Origin: Bin5 sp965200685
GTDB taxonomy: Bacteria > Chloroflexota > Anaerolineae > Caldilineales > Caldilineaceae
DNA length: 64,000 nt
Direction: 5' to 3'
NCBI GenBank assembly: GCA_965200685.1
Contig: OZ241379.1
Span: 3,224,001 to 3,288,000 of the forward strand
The position numbers and the translations under genes were made by a program. Under the pieces are notes generated by a model that made no database searches, was not told the DNA's origin, and was given only the letters and a program-made list of their open reading frames with translations. Every line of letters begins with the position of its first letter. The first letter of the stretch is position 1. Shown here one piece after another: positions 18,154 through 27,100 of this stretch.

Positions 18154-19944
18154 ATGAACAAGATCGATCCTCGTGAACCTACCCGGCGCAGGCAGTATGC
18201 GGCCTTGGGTTTTTGGCCTGCGTTCCTAGTTCTGCACGCGCTGCTGTTCCTGCCGATCATCTTGCTCAATCCGGAAAATGCCTCGCTTCTGCCGACCATC
18301 CACTTGGCCGCACGCTCCTGGGAAGAGATCTGGTGGCAGGTGGCTATCTGGCGCAGAACACCGGATCTGCTGCGCTTTAACGTAGAACTGATCCTGTGTA
18401 TCGGCCTGTGGATGGGCTTCCCACGCCTCCGGAAAAGCGGGATACGCCATGGGTTCGTGATCTTCTACCTGTTTCTCTTTGCCTACTATCTCTATGAGGG
18501 CGTCTCGCTCACATTCTTCAACGTAGAACCGGTCTTCTACAGCCAGTTCCGCATCGCCACCGCAGGGTTCAGCTTTTTCCTACAAAATGCGCGGGTTTCG
18601 TTCGGGCTTGTGGCCGGCGTGGTTTTGCTCATCGCGGCCGGTACTGCCCTTGTCATTTGGCTGGCCCGGGTCGTGCTGCCAGCTGACCCATCGCGCCTGG
18701 GCTTGCCCGCGCGCAGTGCCCTGGGCCTGCTGCTGTTGCTAACCGTCCTGCAGGTGTTTACCCAGGGGCAGCGGCTTGGCCGTTCAGAGATGATCTTCGG
18801 CAGTCTGGCGGTCAAATTGACTCAAAATATCCGCGAATCCTTCCAAGTCTACAGCAATGTTCAACGTTTTGACGATGCGGAGGTACGTCTCGCCTACGAC
18901 TATAGCGGCTACCGACTGGAGCAGCGGCCCAATGTGTACATCATCTTTATTGAATCCTACGGAAGTGTTCTCTACAAACGCCCCGATTGGCGTTCCCAAT
19001 ACCAGGCCTTGACCCAGCACCTGGAAGAGACCCTGGCCGCAGCTGGCTGGTATGCTGCCTCTGCCCGCAGCCTAGCACCCACCTGGGGCGGCGGCTCGTG
19101 GATGTCCTACACCAGTGCCCTTTTCGGCCTGCGGGTCGATTCAGATCCACAGTATCATGCCTTGCTGGACAAATATCACCTAGAGGAGTACCCGGATTTC
19201 GGGCGGTTTTTGAAGGCCCAGGGCTATGACTATTATCGTTTGACCGCGCTGTCTGTGGGCCTGCCAAAGGCCATGTGGCGGAAATATACCAGCTTTTTCG
19301 GTGTGGACCGCTGGCTGCGTTACCAAGATTTGAATTTTGTCGGCCCTGAGTACGGCTGGGGCCCAGCCCCGCCGGACCAATTCTCTCTGAATTTTGCCCG
19401 CCAGCTGATCCATCAGGAGACTGACGGCCCGTTTCTCTTTTTTACCATTACCCAGAACTCCCATTATCCATGGACGCCCTTGCCGGCCTTGCATGATACT
19501 TGGCAGGCGTTGAATACCCCTGGGGACCTGCCACCGCCTACCTCAGAGCTGATCGAACACAGCCAACGCCGGCAGAACTACTGGGATGCCATCGAATATC
19601 AGTTGGAGATGCTCACAGCGTTCATTTTGCATGAGCCGCAGCCGGCCATCTTCGTGTTGGTTGGGGACCACCAGCCGCCCCGGGTCTCCCGACGGGAGGA
19701 CGGTTGGGATACGCCCATTCACATTGTTGCCAAGAATCAACAATTTGTTGTATCATTTGAAGAGTACGGTTTCAGGCGCGGGTTAGCTGTCTGGCAGCCG
19801 CAGCCAACCTTTCGGCACGAGGGCTTCTATTCCCTCTTTGTCCGCCAGCTATTGGCCGCGTACGGGAGTGGCAGCGAATTGCCGACCTATCTAGCCGAGG
19901 GTGTGCGCTTCGGTGAGAGCAGGATGTCCAAGGAGGAAAGGTGA
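18154..19944 (+). CDS. Sulfatase-fold membrane protein (LTA synthase-like, alkaline phosphatase superfamily)
   Basis: About 596 residues from ATG 18154; an in-frame GTG at 18121 directly after the HD gene would add 11 residues and cannot be excluded. Four to five membrane helices fill residues about 15-220, followed by an extracytoplasmic catalytic domain. Its motifs are NVYIIFIESYGS (metal-binding Glu), a nucleophile region in SLAPTWGGGSWMSYTSALFG where Thr or Ser would be used, TITQNSHYPW and FVLVGDHQPP (metal-binding Asp-His). LTA synthase relatives transfer phosphoglycerol or phosphoethanolamine to cell-surface glycans. Whether this one builds lipoteichoic-like polymer is unknown. Its last 50 codons were tandemly duplicated downstream together with the start of the next gene. 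Confidence 0.82.
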   Translation: MNKIDPREPTRRRQYAALGFWPAFLVLHALLFLPIILLNPENASLLPTIHLAARSWEEIWWQVAIWRRTPDLLRFNVELILCIGLWMGFPRLRKSGIRHGFVIFYLFLFAYYLYEGVSLTFFNVEPVFYSQFRIATAGFSFFLQNARVSFGLVAGVVLLIAAGTALVIWLARVVLPADPSRLGLPARSALGLLLLLTVLQVFTQGQRLGRSEMIFGSLAVKLTQNIRESFQVYSNVQRFDDAEVRLAYDYSGYRLEQRPNVYIIFIESYGSVLYKRPDWRSQYQALTQHLEETLAAAGWYAASARSLAPTWGGGSWMSYTSALFGLRVDSDPQYHALLDKYHLEEYPDFGRFLKAQGYDYYRLTALSVGLPKAMWRKYTSFFGVDRWLRYQDLNFVGPEYGWGPAPPDQFSLNFARQLIHQETDGPFLFFTITQNSHYPWTPLPALHDTWQALNTPGDLPPPTSELIEHSQRRQNYWDAIEYQLEMLTAFILHEPQPAIFVLVGDHQPPRVSRREDGWDTPIHIVAKNQQFVVSFEEYGFRRGLAVWQPQPTFRHEGFYSLFVRQLLAAYGSGSELPTYLAEGVRFGESRMSKEER

Positions 19945-20442
19945 GTGCCCACATGGATGATGTGACAGGAAAAGCGGGCAATCTGGCCCGTATACTGCTG
20001 GTCCTGACGGCCCTGCTGGTCAGTTGCGGAGGAGATGATGCCACAGCAACGCCGAACTCAGCGCGCTGTGGAACTGTGCCCTGCCCAGCCGGCCAGGGTG
20101 GAGGAGATGATGTCACAGCAACGCCGAACCCAGCGCAGCCAGAGGGGACGCAGTAGGCTTTGACTGCGGAGGCAACCGCAGCCAACCTTTCGGCACGAAG
20201 GCTTCTATTCCCTCTTTGTCCGCCAGCTATTGGCCGCGTACGGGAGTGGCAGCGAATTGCCGATCTATCTAGCCGAGGGTGTGCGCTTCGGTGAGAGCGG
20301 GATGTCCAAGGAGGAAAGATGAGTGCCCACATGGATGATGTGACAGGAAAAGCGAGCAATCTGGCCCGTATACTGCTGGTCCTGACGGCTCTGCTGGTCA
20401 GTTGCGGAGGAGATGATGCCACAGCAACGCCGAACCCAGCGC
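19793..20442 (+). repeat. Tandem duplication across the sulfatase/lipoprotein gene junction
   Basis: Bases 19793-20064 and 20171-20442 are near-identical direct copies, 272 bases each and offset by 378, with only a handful of differences. Each contains the sulfatase 3' end, the ribosome site AAGGAGGAAAG and the first codons of the lipoprotein gene. The 106 bases between them hold further short repeats of the same material, a third GGAGATGATG.CACAGCAACG block near 20101 and a second copy of GGCTTTGACTGCGGAGGC. The duplication leaves one intact lipoprotein gene (20319) and one truncated copy (19941). Confidence 0.92.
19941..20156 (+). pseudogene. Truncated duplicate of the YceI lipoprotein 5' end
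   Basis: 71 codons starting at GTG 19941, overlapping the sulfatase stop in a GTGA junction behind AAGGAGG. The first 35 or so residues match the N-terminus of the intact gene at 20319, including the signal peptide and lipobox (LLVSCGG). The frame then runs through rearranged repeat sequence and stops at 20154-20156. If translated it would give a short lipoprotein with no YceI domain. It is probably a by-product of the duplication, though still translatable. Confidence 0.75.
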
Positions 20443-21080
20443 AGCAGGCTTTGACTGCGGAGGCAGCCGCGTCTTTCGCCCAACTGCCGCCGCTCAACTT
20501 GGGCGCGGCCGAGGGTGTGCGGACATTTCACATTGTGCCCGGCCAGTCCAAAGTGTTCTATATTGTTGATGAGGAACTCTTCGCGGATGCTACCCGCAAA
20601 TATGGGCTGGCTGTGGGCAAGACCCAAGTGATCGGCAGCACATGGGATGTGGACGGGCTGTTGCAGCTGGACCTAGCCACCAATGCCATCGGGACCAACC
20701 GCTTCGCTGTCTATCTGCCGACCCTGCAGACCGACCAACACCTGCGCGATACTTGGGTGCGGGACAACGCCTTGGAATCAAACCGCTTCCCCTTGGCTGT
20801 TTTCAGGGCTACAGAGATCCAGGGCGCGCCCCAGAGCTATCAGCAAGGGACTGCGGCCCACTTTCAACTGGTCGGTACGTTGACCATCCGTGCCATCGAC
20901 TTGCCGGTTGTCTGGGCCGTGACAGCCAGCTTACGCGATAATACGATCACAGGAAGCGCAGAGACCCGGCTGCGGATGACAGATTTTGGCTTTGAGCCGC
21001 CGCATTTTGCCAATACCCTCAGCGTGCAGGATGAGTTCGGCGTGCGGATTGAGTTCGTTGCTGAAGATAACAGTGGTTGA
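20319..21080 (+). CDS. YceI-like lipoprotein
   Basis: 253 residues. Signal peptide with lipobox LLVSCGG (Cys about residue 28), so the mature protein is lipid-anchored outside the membrane. The rest is a YceI beta-barrel-like lipocalin domain: FHIVPGQSKVFYIVDEE, then GTNRFAVYLPTLQTDQHLRD, FPLAVFRATEI and a closing MTDFGFEPP. YceI domains bind polyisoprenoid or other hydrophobic ligands. AAGGAGGAAAG precedes the ATG. The gene's own 5' end is the second copy of a 272-base duplication. Confidence 0.87.
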   Translation: MSAHMDDVTGKASNLARILLVLTALLVSCGGDDATATPNPAQQALTAEAAASFAQLPPLNLGAAEGVRTFHIVPGQSKVFYIVDEELFADATRKYGLAVGKTQVIGSTWDVDGLLQLDLATNAIGTNRFAVYLPTLQTDQHLRDTWVRDNALESNRFPLAVFRATEIQGAPQSYQQGTAAHFQLVGTLTIRAIDLPVVWAVTASLRDNTITGSAETRLRMTDFGFEPPHFANTLSVQDEFGVRIEFVAEDNSG

Positions 21081-21111
21081 TGTGTGCTAGCCACTGCGCT
21101 GGTATTTTGCC

Positions 21112-22071
21112 ATGTCCGTTGGGAGAAGCAAGCAGCCCTTGAGCAGGGCGGATATCATCGTTCGTGCTAAGGCATTGGCGGCCGGCTTGAAGGTTCGCCT
21201 GCAGGACGAGAGTCTGCCAGCTCTGATTGCTGAAGTTGGCTATCTGTTGGAAGAAAGCCACAACGTGGCACGTCCGCTGCTGGAGCGCATACGCATTCTA
21301 GGGCTGCTTGCCTCCAGCCTGGATCAGTACTTTGCTGAGCAGATGCCTGTGCCGGAAGGGGGCATCTCCGCGCTGCCATCCCCTCAGTGGGTGGAGATCA
21401 GCGCGCTGGTGGAGCCACTTCTACAGCAGGCCGTTGTCCATCTGCAGGGGACATTGTTGCCGGCCCTGGCAGAAGAGTACGGCATCATCCTACGCCGGCC
21501 CGAGGAGCTGAACGAAGAGCAGCGGGCCTACCTGCACCGCTTTTTCCATCAGCAGGTGTATCCCCTATTGACGCCTCTGGCTATTGATCCGGGCCATCCG
21601 TTCCCCTTTATCAGCTCCCACAGCATCAATCTGCTGGTTCATATCAGCAGCCCGGATGCCGGCATTGGCCCGCTTGCCTATGCGAGGATCAAAGTGCCAC
21701 GCCTATTGCCCCGCTTTGTCGAAGTCCCCTCGGACGCCGGGCGCGTGTATCTGTGGAGTGAGGACGCAGTGGCTGGCTTTTTGCAGGACCTGTTCCCCGG
21801 CATGCAGCTTGAGCGGGTCTTTCTCTTTCGCATCCTGCGGGCCGCGCCCAATCGTCGTTCTAGCGATGAACTGGTGGCCCAGAGCCGCTGGCAACGCAAC
21901 CAACAGTTGGCCTCTGCGGTCGTGCATCTAGAGGTCGAAGCAGTTATGCCGGATCAGCTGGTGGAGTGGCTGGCCGCCCATCTGGCCGTGCCGTCTCATC
22001 TGTGCTACCGCAGCCCCGGCCCCTTGGCCATGTTTCAACTGATCGATCTGGCCAATCTCGCGGATGCCTGA
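21112..22071 (+). CDS. PPK1-like protein: N-terminal and head domains only, no catalytic domains
   Basis: 319 residues aligning by eye with the first half of polyphosphate kinase 1. The N-domain includes ARPLLERIRILGLLASSLDQYF; the head domain includes VYPLLTPLAIDPGHPFPFI and RVFLFRILRAAPN. PPK1 is normally about 700 residues and its two C-terminal phospholipase-D-like domains carry the autophosphorylated histidine. This protein ends right after the head domain (SPGPLAMFQLIDLANLADA), so it cannot catalyse polyphosphate synthesis in the known way. A clean stop and no remnant of the missing half afterwards suggest a settled short form rather than a fresh frameshift. It might bind polyphosphate or a full-length PPK1. 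No clear ribosome site. Confidence 0.82.
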   Translation: MSVGRSKQPLSRADIIVRAKALAAGLKVRLQDESLPALIAEVGYLLEESHNVARPLLERIRILGLLASSLDQYFAEQMPVPEGGISALPSPQWVEISALVEPLLQQAVVHLQGTLLPALAEEYGIILRRPEELNEEQRAYLHRFFHQQVYPLLTPLAIDPGHPFPFISSHSINLLVHISSPDAGIGPLAYARIKVPRLLPRFVEVPSDAGRVYLWSEDAVAGFLQDLFPGMQLERVFLFRILRAAPNRRSSDELVAQSRWQRNQQLASAVVHLEVEAVMPDQLVEWLAAHLAVPSHLCYRSPGPLAMFQLIDLANLADA

Positions 22072-22073
22072 GA

Positions 22074-22102
22074 TTGACAGCCGCGCCCAGCTGTGCTAAG
22101 CT
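22074..22102 (+). promoter_or_regulatory. Promoter of the serS T-box transcript
   Basis: TTGACA at 22074-22079 and TAAGCT at 22097-22102, 17 bases apart. The -35 box begins just after the stop codon of the PPK1-like gene. Transcription would begin near 22109, exactly ahead of the T-box leader. Confidence 0.65.
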
Positions 22103-22108
22103 ATCATG

Positions 22109-22336
22109 AAACTGCAGTATGGCTGTGATTGAGGCATGGGCCGTCTGTCCGTTCTTTCAGAGAGTTGCCGGCCGCTGCGAGGCAACAGACGTCACACGGT
22201 TTAGCACCTCAGGAGCTCCCGGCAGGCAATGGCCGGGCGGTCTGCCCCGATATCGGCACAATGAGGCAGATATCTTCTGTGAACTCAGGTGGCACCACGG
22301 GTCCCCTCGTCCTGATTTGATGAGGGGATTTTTTAT
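22109..22336 (+). promoter_or_regulatory. T-box riboswitch (serine) with intrinsic terminator
   Basis: The leader carries the conserved T-box elements in order: CAGAGAG followed by GCCGG and GCTGCGA near 22161-22182, and the T-box sequence AGGTGGCACCACGGGTCC near 22289-22306. A terminator follows: CCCCTCGTC pairs with GATGAGGGG (one G-U) and is followed by TTTTTT ending at about 22335. The downstream gene is serS. Just before GGAGCTCC lies TCA (22209-22211), a serine codon in the position expected for the specifier; AGC at 22203-22205 is an alternative. Uncharged tRNA-Ser would bind the leader and prevent termination, raising serS expression when serine is short. Confidence 0.9.
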
Positions 22337-22370
22337 GCGCGAGACCCGTCACAATCAAACGGAGGGAGAG

Positions 22371-23654
22371 ATGCTTGACATACATTGGATGCGAGAAAAT
22401 CGGCAAGCCTTAGCCGAGGCCATGACGAAACTGAATGATGCGGATGCGCCTTGGGAGCTGGCCTTAGAGCTGGACGAAAAGCGCAGGGCCCTGTTGCAAC
22501 AGGAGGAAGCTCTGCGGGCCGAACGGAACGCCGGCTCTCGGCAGATCGGCGCGCTATTTCGCGAAAAGAAGGCCGACGAAGCCAATCTGCTAAAAGAGAG
22601 GATGAGCCAGGTCGGCCAGGAGATCGCCCAGCTCCATGATGAATTACGCCAGGTGGAAGGGGCCTTCCATGAAGCCATGATGCGGGTCCCCAATCCACCC
22701 GATGCGGATGTGCCGGTCGCGCCGGATGAAGAGGGCAATGTGGTCATCTCCCAATGGGGGGAAATCCCCCAATTCGACTTTGAGCCTAAAGCCCATTGGG
22801 ATCTGGGCCCGCAGCTGGACATCATCGACTTTGAGCGGGGCAGTGCCGTGGCCGGCAGCCGTTTCTATTTCCTCAAAGGGGCTGGGGCCCGGCTGCAACG
22901 TGTGCTGTCGAATTGGTTTCTGGATGTACACATCAACGAGCATGGCTTTACCGAAGTGTATCCCCCGCTGATGGTGCGTGGGCATGCCATGGAAGGGACA
23001 GGCACATTGCCCAAATTTGGCGAGAATCTCTATCGGGATGCGGATGAGGACTATTGGTTCATCCCCACCGCGGAGGTGTCTGTCACCAACATTCACCGGG
23101 ACGAGATCCTAGAGGCGGGCACGTTGCCCCGCTACTATGTGGCCAGCACACCCTGTTTCCGCCGCGAGAAGATGTCCGCGGGCAAGGATGTGCGGGGCAT
23201 TAAACGGGTGCATCAGTTTCAGAAGGTGGAGATGGTGAAATTTGTGGAGCCGGCCACAGGGCGAGAGGAGTTGGAATCCCTCACCCGGGCCGCGGAGGTG
23301 CTATTGGAGAGGCTCAATCTGCCCTATCGCCGGGTTTTCATCGCCACGGGCGATTTGTCATTCGTGGCCGCCATCAAATATGATCTGGAGGTGTGGGCGG
23401 CCGGCTGCCAGGAGTGGCTGGAGGTCAGCTCCTGTTCTCTGTTCCGGGATTTTCAGGCCCGGCGGGCCAACATTCGCTACCGGCCCCAGGAGGGCGCGCG
23501 GCCGGAATATGTCTATACGCTCAATGGGTCTGGGCTGGCCCTGCCCAGGGTGCTGATCGCGCTGCTGGAGAACAACCAACAGGCCGATGGCAGCGTCCAT
23601 CTACCGGAGGTCTTGCGTTCCTATCTGGGCGGCCAGATGCGGATCGGTGGCTGA
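22371..23654 (+). CDS. serS: Seryl-tRNA synthetase
   Basis: 427 residues from ATG 22371 with GGAGGGAG directly upstream; the frame is open further 5' but that part is the T-box leader. The N-terminal long coiled-coil arm that grips the tRNA-Ser variable loop spans about residues 25-105. The class II catalytic motifs are present: motif 2 in CFRREKMSAGKDVRGIKR, motif 3 in LNGSGLALPRVLIALLE. It attaches serine to tRNA-Ser using ATP in the cytosol. Its length is typical. Two tRNA-Ser genes follow immediately, so substrate and enzyme are genetically clustered. Confidence 0.97.
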   Translation: MLDIHWMRENRQALAEAMTKLNDADAPWELALELDEKRRALLQQEEALRAERNAGSRQIGALFREKKADEANLLKERMSQVGQEIAQLHDELRQVEGAFHEAMMRVPNPPDADVPVAPDEEGNVVISQWGEIPQFDFEPKAHWDLGPQLDIIDFERGSAVAGSRFYFLKGAGARLQRVLSNWFLDVHINEHGFTEVYPPLMVRGHAMEGTGTLPKFGENLYRDADEDYWFIPTAEVSVTNIHRDEILEAGTLPRYYVASTPCFRREKMSAGKDVRGIKRVHQFQKVEMVKFVEPATGREELESLTRAAEVLLERLNLPYRRVFIATGDLSFVAAIKYDLEVWAAGCQEWLEVSSCSLFRDFQARRANIRYRPQEGARPEYVYTLNGSGLALPRVLIALLENNQQADGSVHLPEVLRSYLGGQMRIGG

Positions 23655-23670
23655 TGGCTTGCGTCTCTAT

Positions 23671-23713
23671 GGGCACGGAACAGTTGACATGGTTTCCGTG
23701 CCCGGTGTATACT
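23671..23713 (+). promoter_or_regulatory. Promoter for the tRNA genes overlapped by a perfect inverted repeat
   Basis: TTGACA at 23684-23689 and TATACT at 23708-23713 are 18 bases apart, 30 bases ahead of the first tRNA. GGGCACGGAA (23671-23680) and TTCCGTGCCC (23694-23703) form a perfect 10-base inverted repeat that encloses the -35 box and enters the spacer. It could be the serS hairpin terminator (no T-run follows) or an operator on the tRNA promoter. Confidence 0.6.
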
Positions 23714-23743
23714 CATAATTGGCCATCACAAGCGGAAGGCCCT

Positions 23744-23834
<91 letters not shown>

Positions 23835-23903
23835 CAGGTCATTCGTGCATCCGCCATATCTGAATTGTATACTATCGTGGGATATGGTACACTGTATACA
23901 GAT

Positions 23904-23997
<94 letters not shown>

Positions 23998-23998
23998 T

Positions 23999-24072
23999 GC
24001 GCCAGTAGCTCAGCGGATTAGAGCATCGCCCTGCGGAGGCGAAGGTCGCAGGTTCGAATCCTGCCTGGCGTA
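23999..24072 (+). tRNA. tRNA-Arg(GCG)
   Basis: 74 bases: acceptor GCGCCAG/CTGGCGT (first pair G-U), D-stem GCTC/GAGC, anticodon stem TCGCC/GGCGA with loop CTGCGGA, T-stem GCAGG/CCTGC with TTCGAAT, discriminator A. The anticodon is GCG, reading CGC. C35, a G-G-A in the D-loop and A73 fit arginine identity. Most bacteria read CGC with an ACG (inosine) tRNA, so a GCG form is uncommon. It begins 4 bases after the tRNA-Ser(GCU). The accessory island starts after its 3' end. Confidence 0.9.
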
Positions 24073-24169
24073 CACAGATAGTTTAAGCCTACCCCGCAGA
24101 ATCTCCTTGTTATTGGGCAAAGTTCCCGACCGCTAATTGCATTACTTGGACGGTGAATGGGTTTCCAAA

Positions 24170-27100
24170 TTACATGTTCGTCTTTAATTCTATATATGAG
24201 GGAGAGCCGGTCTTTTCTAGCAAGTCCACGACCCTCTCCATAATGTTGGATATGTACAACATTTCTGTGTCCTCCGCGCTCACGCTAGATGGGCTATGAA
24301 AATCACCCACGATTTCTTTCAAATGCCCAAATGAACGTTCACCTTCACGCATAAGTCTGTGGATCAAGGAAGACGTACCTGATCGTGTTTTGGTAGTGAC
24401 ATAGAGAATTTTGAGTGCATCATCCCACTCATCCCAATGTAGGGGCCGCCATCGTTTGCTGCCTCGCACTGCGCCTTCATACAGATACAGACGTGCAATC
24501 TCTAGGGTATCCTGTGGTGCTGCTTGGGCAAGCCGGACAATTGATTTCCTGAGTCCATGCTCCCAATCGAGTACCCCGTTTGTCTTTTCAAGCGTTTTCC
24601 TGACCCGCTCCGCAAGCCAAGCCGGCGCAAAGATCTCTTTTTCAAGATCGATCCAAAGACCAAATTCACGAAACAGCGTTGGGTTCTCGTGCTGTGCAAG
24701 CAGCCAATCCCAAAGCTCCTGCAGCCGTTCTTTGCTTTGCGGCTCAATGCGCCTATGTGCATCTGTGGCCGAAACAAAAGCGCGTCCCAAAAAGCCTACA
24801 AAGTGTGCCTGCCGTTTGGGATTGTCCTTTTCCCAGAAAGCAATAAATAGAGGGTGGTCTAACCCGAACTCTTGGTCGTACATAAAGGCAAGTGCTAGAT
24901 GTTCGGCAATGCCTTCATCCGGTTCCCGGAAATGCCCCTGTTGCGGAGGATAATCGTCCTCGGTTAAAGCAAGGCCGTGCTGATAGAGTGGTTGAATTGC
25001 AGGGTCATAAAACATATCAATGTATAGAGGATTGGTAAGATATCCCTCCCAGGCCGCTGTATAGAGCTCCTTCTGGGCCAGCGGAAAGATCTGTGGCAGG
25101 AGCCGGCGGACCCAATCCCTATCGTGGATGTAGAATTTGGGAAGATGGTATCCAAACAGAAACATGCCTGTACGTCTGTTCGTGTGTTCCAATACCTTAG
25201 CGTACAAGTCTTTCACAGCAGCGTCAATGTGTACGCGCTCTTCGGCTTTGAATCTCTTGCTATCCTGCTGGACAAACAAGACAAAAGCCTGAAATGCTCG
25301 GCCTCGCCTAGTATTGATGGCGCGCGTAAACAGGTCCATATGGGGAGATTGGTCGAATGGAGACGAATCAAGGTAGGCGAGGAGATAGCCTAGCAGGTGG
25401 AAAAGCTGGTCCCGATGTGTGCCGACGTCCACCAGCACCTGGCCGTTCTTTTCCGTGAGCAGTGCCTGCAAAAGGTCGCTCATGGCCGAATGAACCGCAT
25501 CCCAGTTGGCAAGCCAAGTATCAAACCAATCAGGCTCTCTTGTTTCCTGTTCAAATGGATCTGTCTCGCCGGCCTCTTTGATGGCACTGCAGAGGGCAAT
25601 GACGTTATCCCAATCGACAGCGGGTTTCTGGTGTTGTAAGGCTTCCTGCACACCGCGCAGGTACGCGTAGGTGTAGTGTGGGTCCAGCCTCTCGCGATCA
25701 AAGAAATGGACGGCATGGGCCACATACTCCTGCAGCCGCGCCCGCATATCCGCTTTCAATAGGTTGCCAACGCCCTCGGCATTGAGCGGGTGTAAGAGAT
25801 CATCGCTGGTATTTTGGACGCGTAACTGTGCCGGGCTCCACGCATTGCACAGGTTCTTGGCGATGTCTGCGATAGGAAGCTGCGCGAATTCTTCCTGTGT
25901 AAGGGGGCCGCGCGCTACGCCCCAGCCGCCTTCCTCATCAACGATGCTGGGTTGCGGTTCATAGGTTGGATCAAGCTGGATGCCGGCCTCCTCTGCCTGT
26001 TCTTTCAAGGCTTCATTGAGATAGGGCAGTATCATAGAGAGGATCTGTGAGCCGATGGACTGTTGGCTGAACGTCTCTATGGTGCGTTTCACGAACGCCT
26101 CTTTGTCGGCGTCCGCTAGTTCAGAAAACCCTGCCCGCAGAGCATGCAAGTATTCGGCCTGGACGATCTCAAAAGCGTGTTCAACCTCAAACAGCCGGAA
26201 AAAGGCCTCTTTGAGTTCCGCCTGAAAGACGTGCGGACACAAACTCCAAATATAGAGCCGTAGCCGCCACATCACCCGGCTGTCCGGCAGCCTAGCTATC
26301 TGTTCTTGATAGATCTTTCTGATGTCTTCGGCTTCCGCGCCGCTTTGGCCGATGAGACGAGCCGTCAATACTTTGATCACGGCTGCTAGTTCCTGCACAT
26401 GGCCGTTCGGCGATACGCGCCCCTGGCCCAATTCCAGAGCAAAGAAATCTACCTCCAAGAGAGGAAACCTGTCGAAAACCGCAAACACTGTCTCGCCTTC
26501 ACCTTCTGTACCCCACAGAGCAATCACGGCAGCCATCGTTTTTGTGGTCAAGGCTAGGGCCTGTTGCACGTCGGCAGTGTTCACTTGGGCTAAACAGTCA
26601 AAGACTGCTGTGTGCGAGAGCTCGTCAAAGTAGAAAGGATTGTCGGGAAAGCGGTCGTGGGGCCCGTGTTCGATTTCTTCTCTGGGGTGTACAGCCAACA
26701 CGGCCTCGGCAAGCACGAGCAGGCTCGTGTACTCTTTGGCGGCGGCGAGGGTCTGAAACATCTTCTTATAAGCAGAATCCGCAAGGATATCGTAAGCAGC
26801 CATCAACGGTACCCAGTGCTCACGACGGATTTTGTCTACCACGCGCGCGAGCTGGTCTGCCGGCAGGCTCTCGCTAATCTGCAAGAAGTGATGAACATGC
26901 TGCGGATTCAAGGTATCTGTGGACAGTGACGCATCAAGCATGATGTCTACGACTTTGGCTGGGCGTTTCTCCGCCATGCGGACAAGGTAGGTAAGCTCTG
27001 GGGGCGTATATTCATAATCCCCTTCCGTTTTTTCCTTGATGACATCCAAAAACCCGTGCTGCCAAAGCCAATCAAGCCAGCCTTCGTCGGCTTTTGTGTA

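Noticed and set aside
22119..22370. An 84-codon N-terminal extension of SerS
   Set aside because: This stretch is the T-box leader and terminator; the usual SerS N-terminus and a strong ribosome site start at 22371.
24073..24169. An integrase attachment site next to tRNA-Arg
   Set aside because: No second copy of the tRNA 3' end and no integrase gene were seen in the window, so only the position suggests it.
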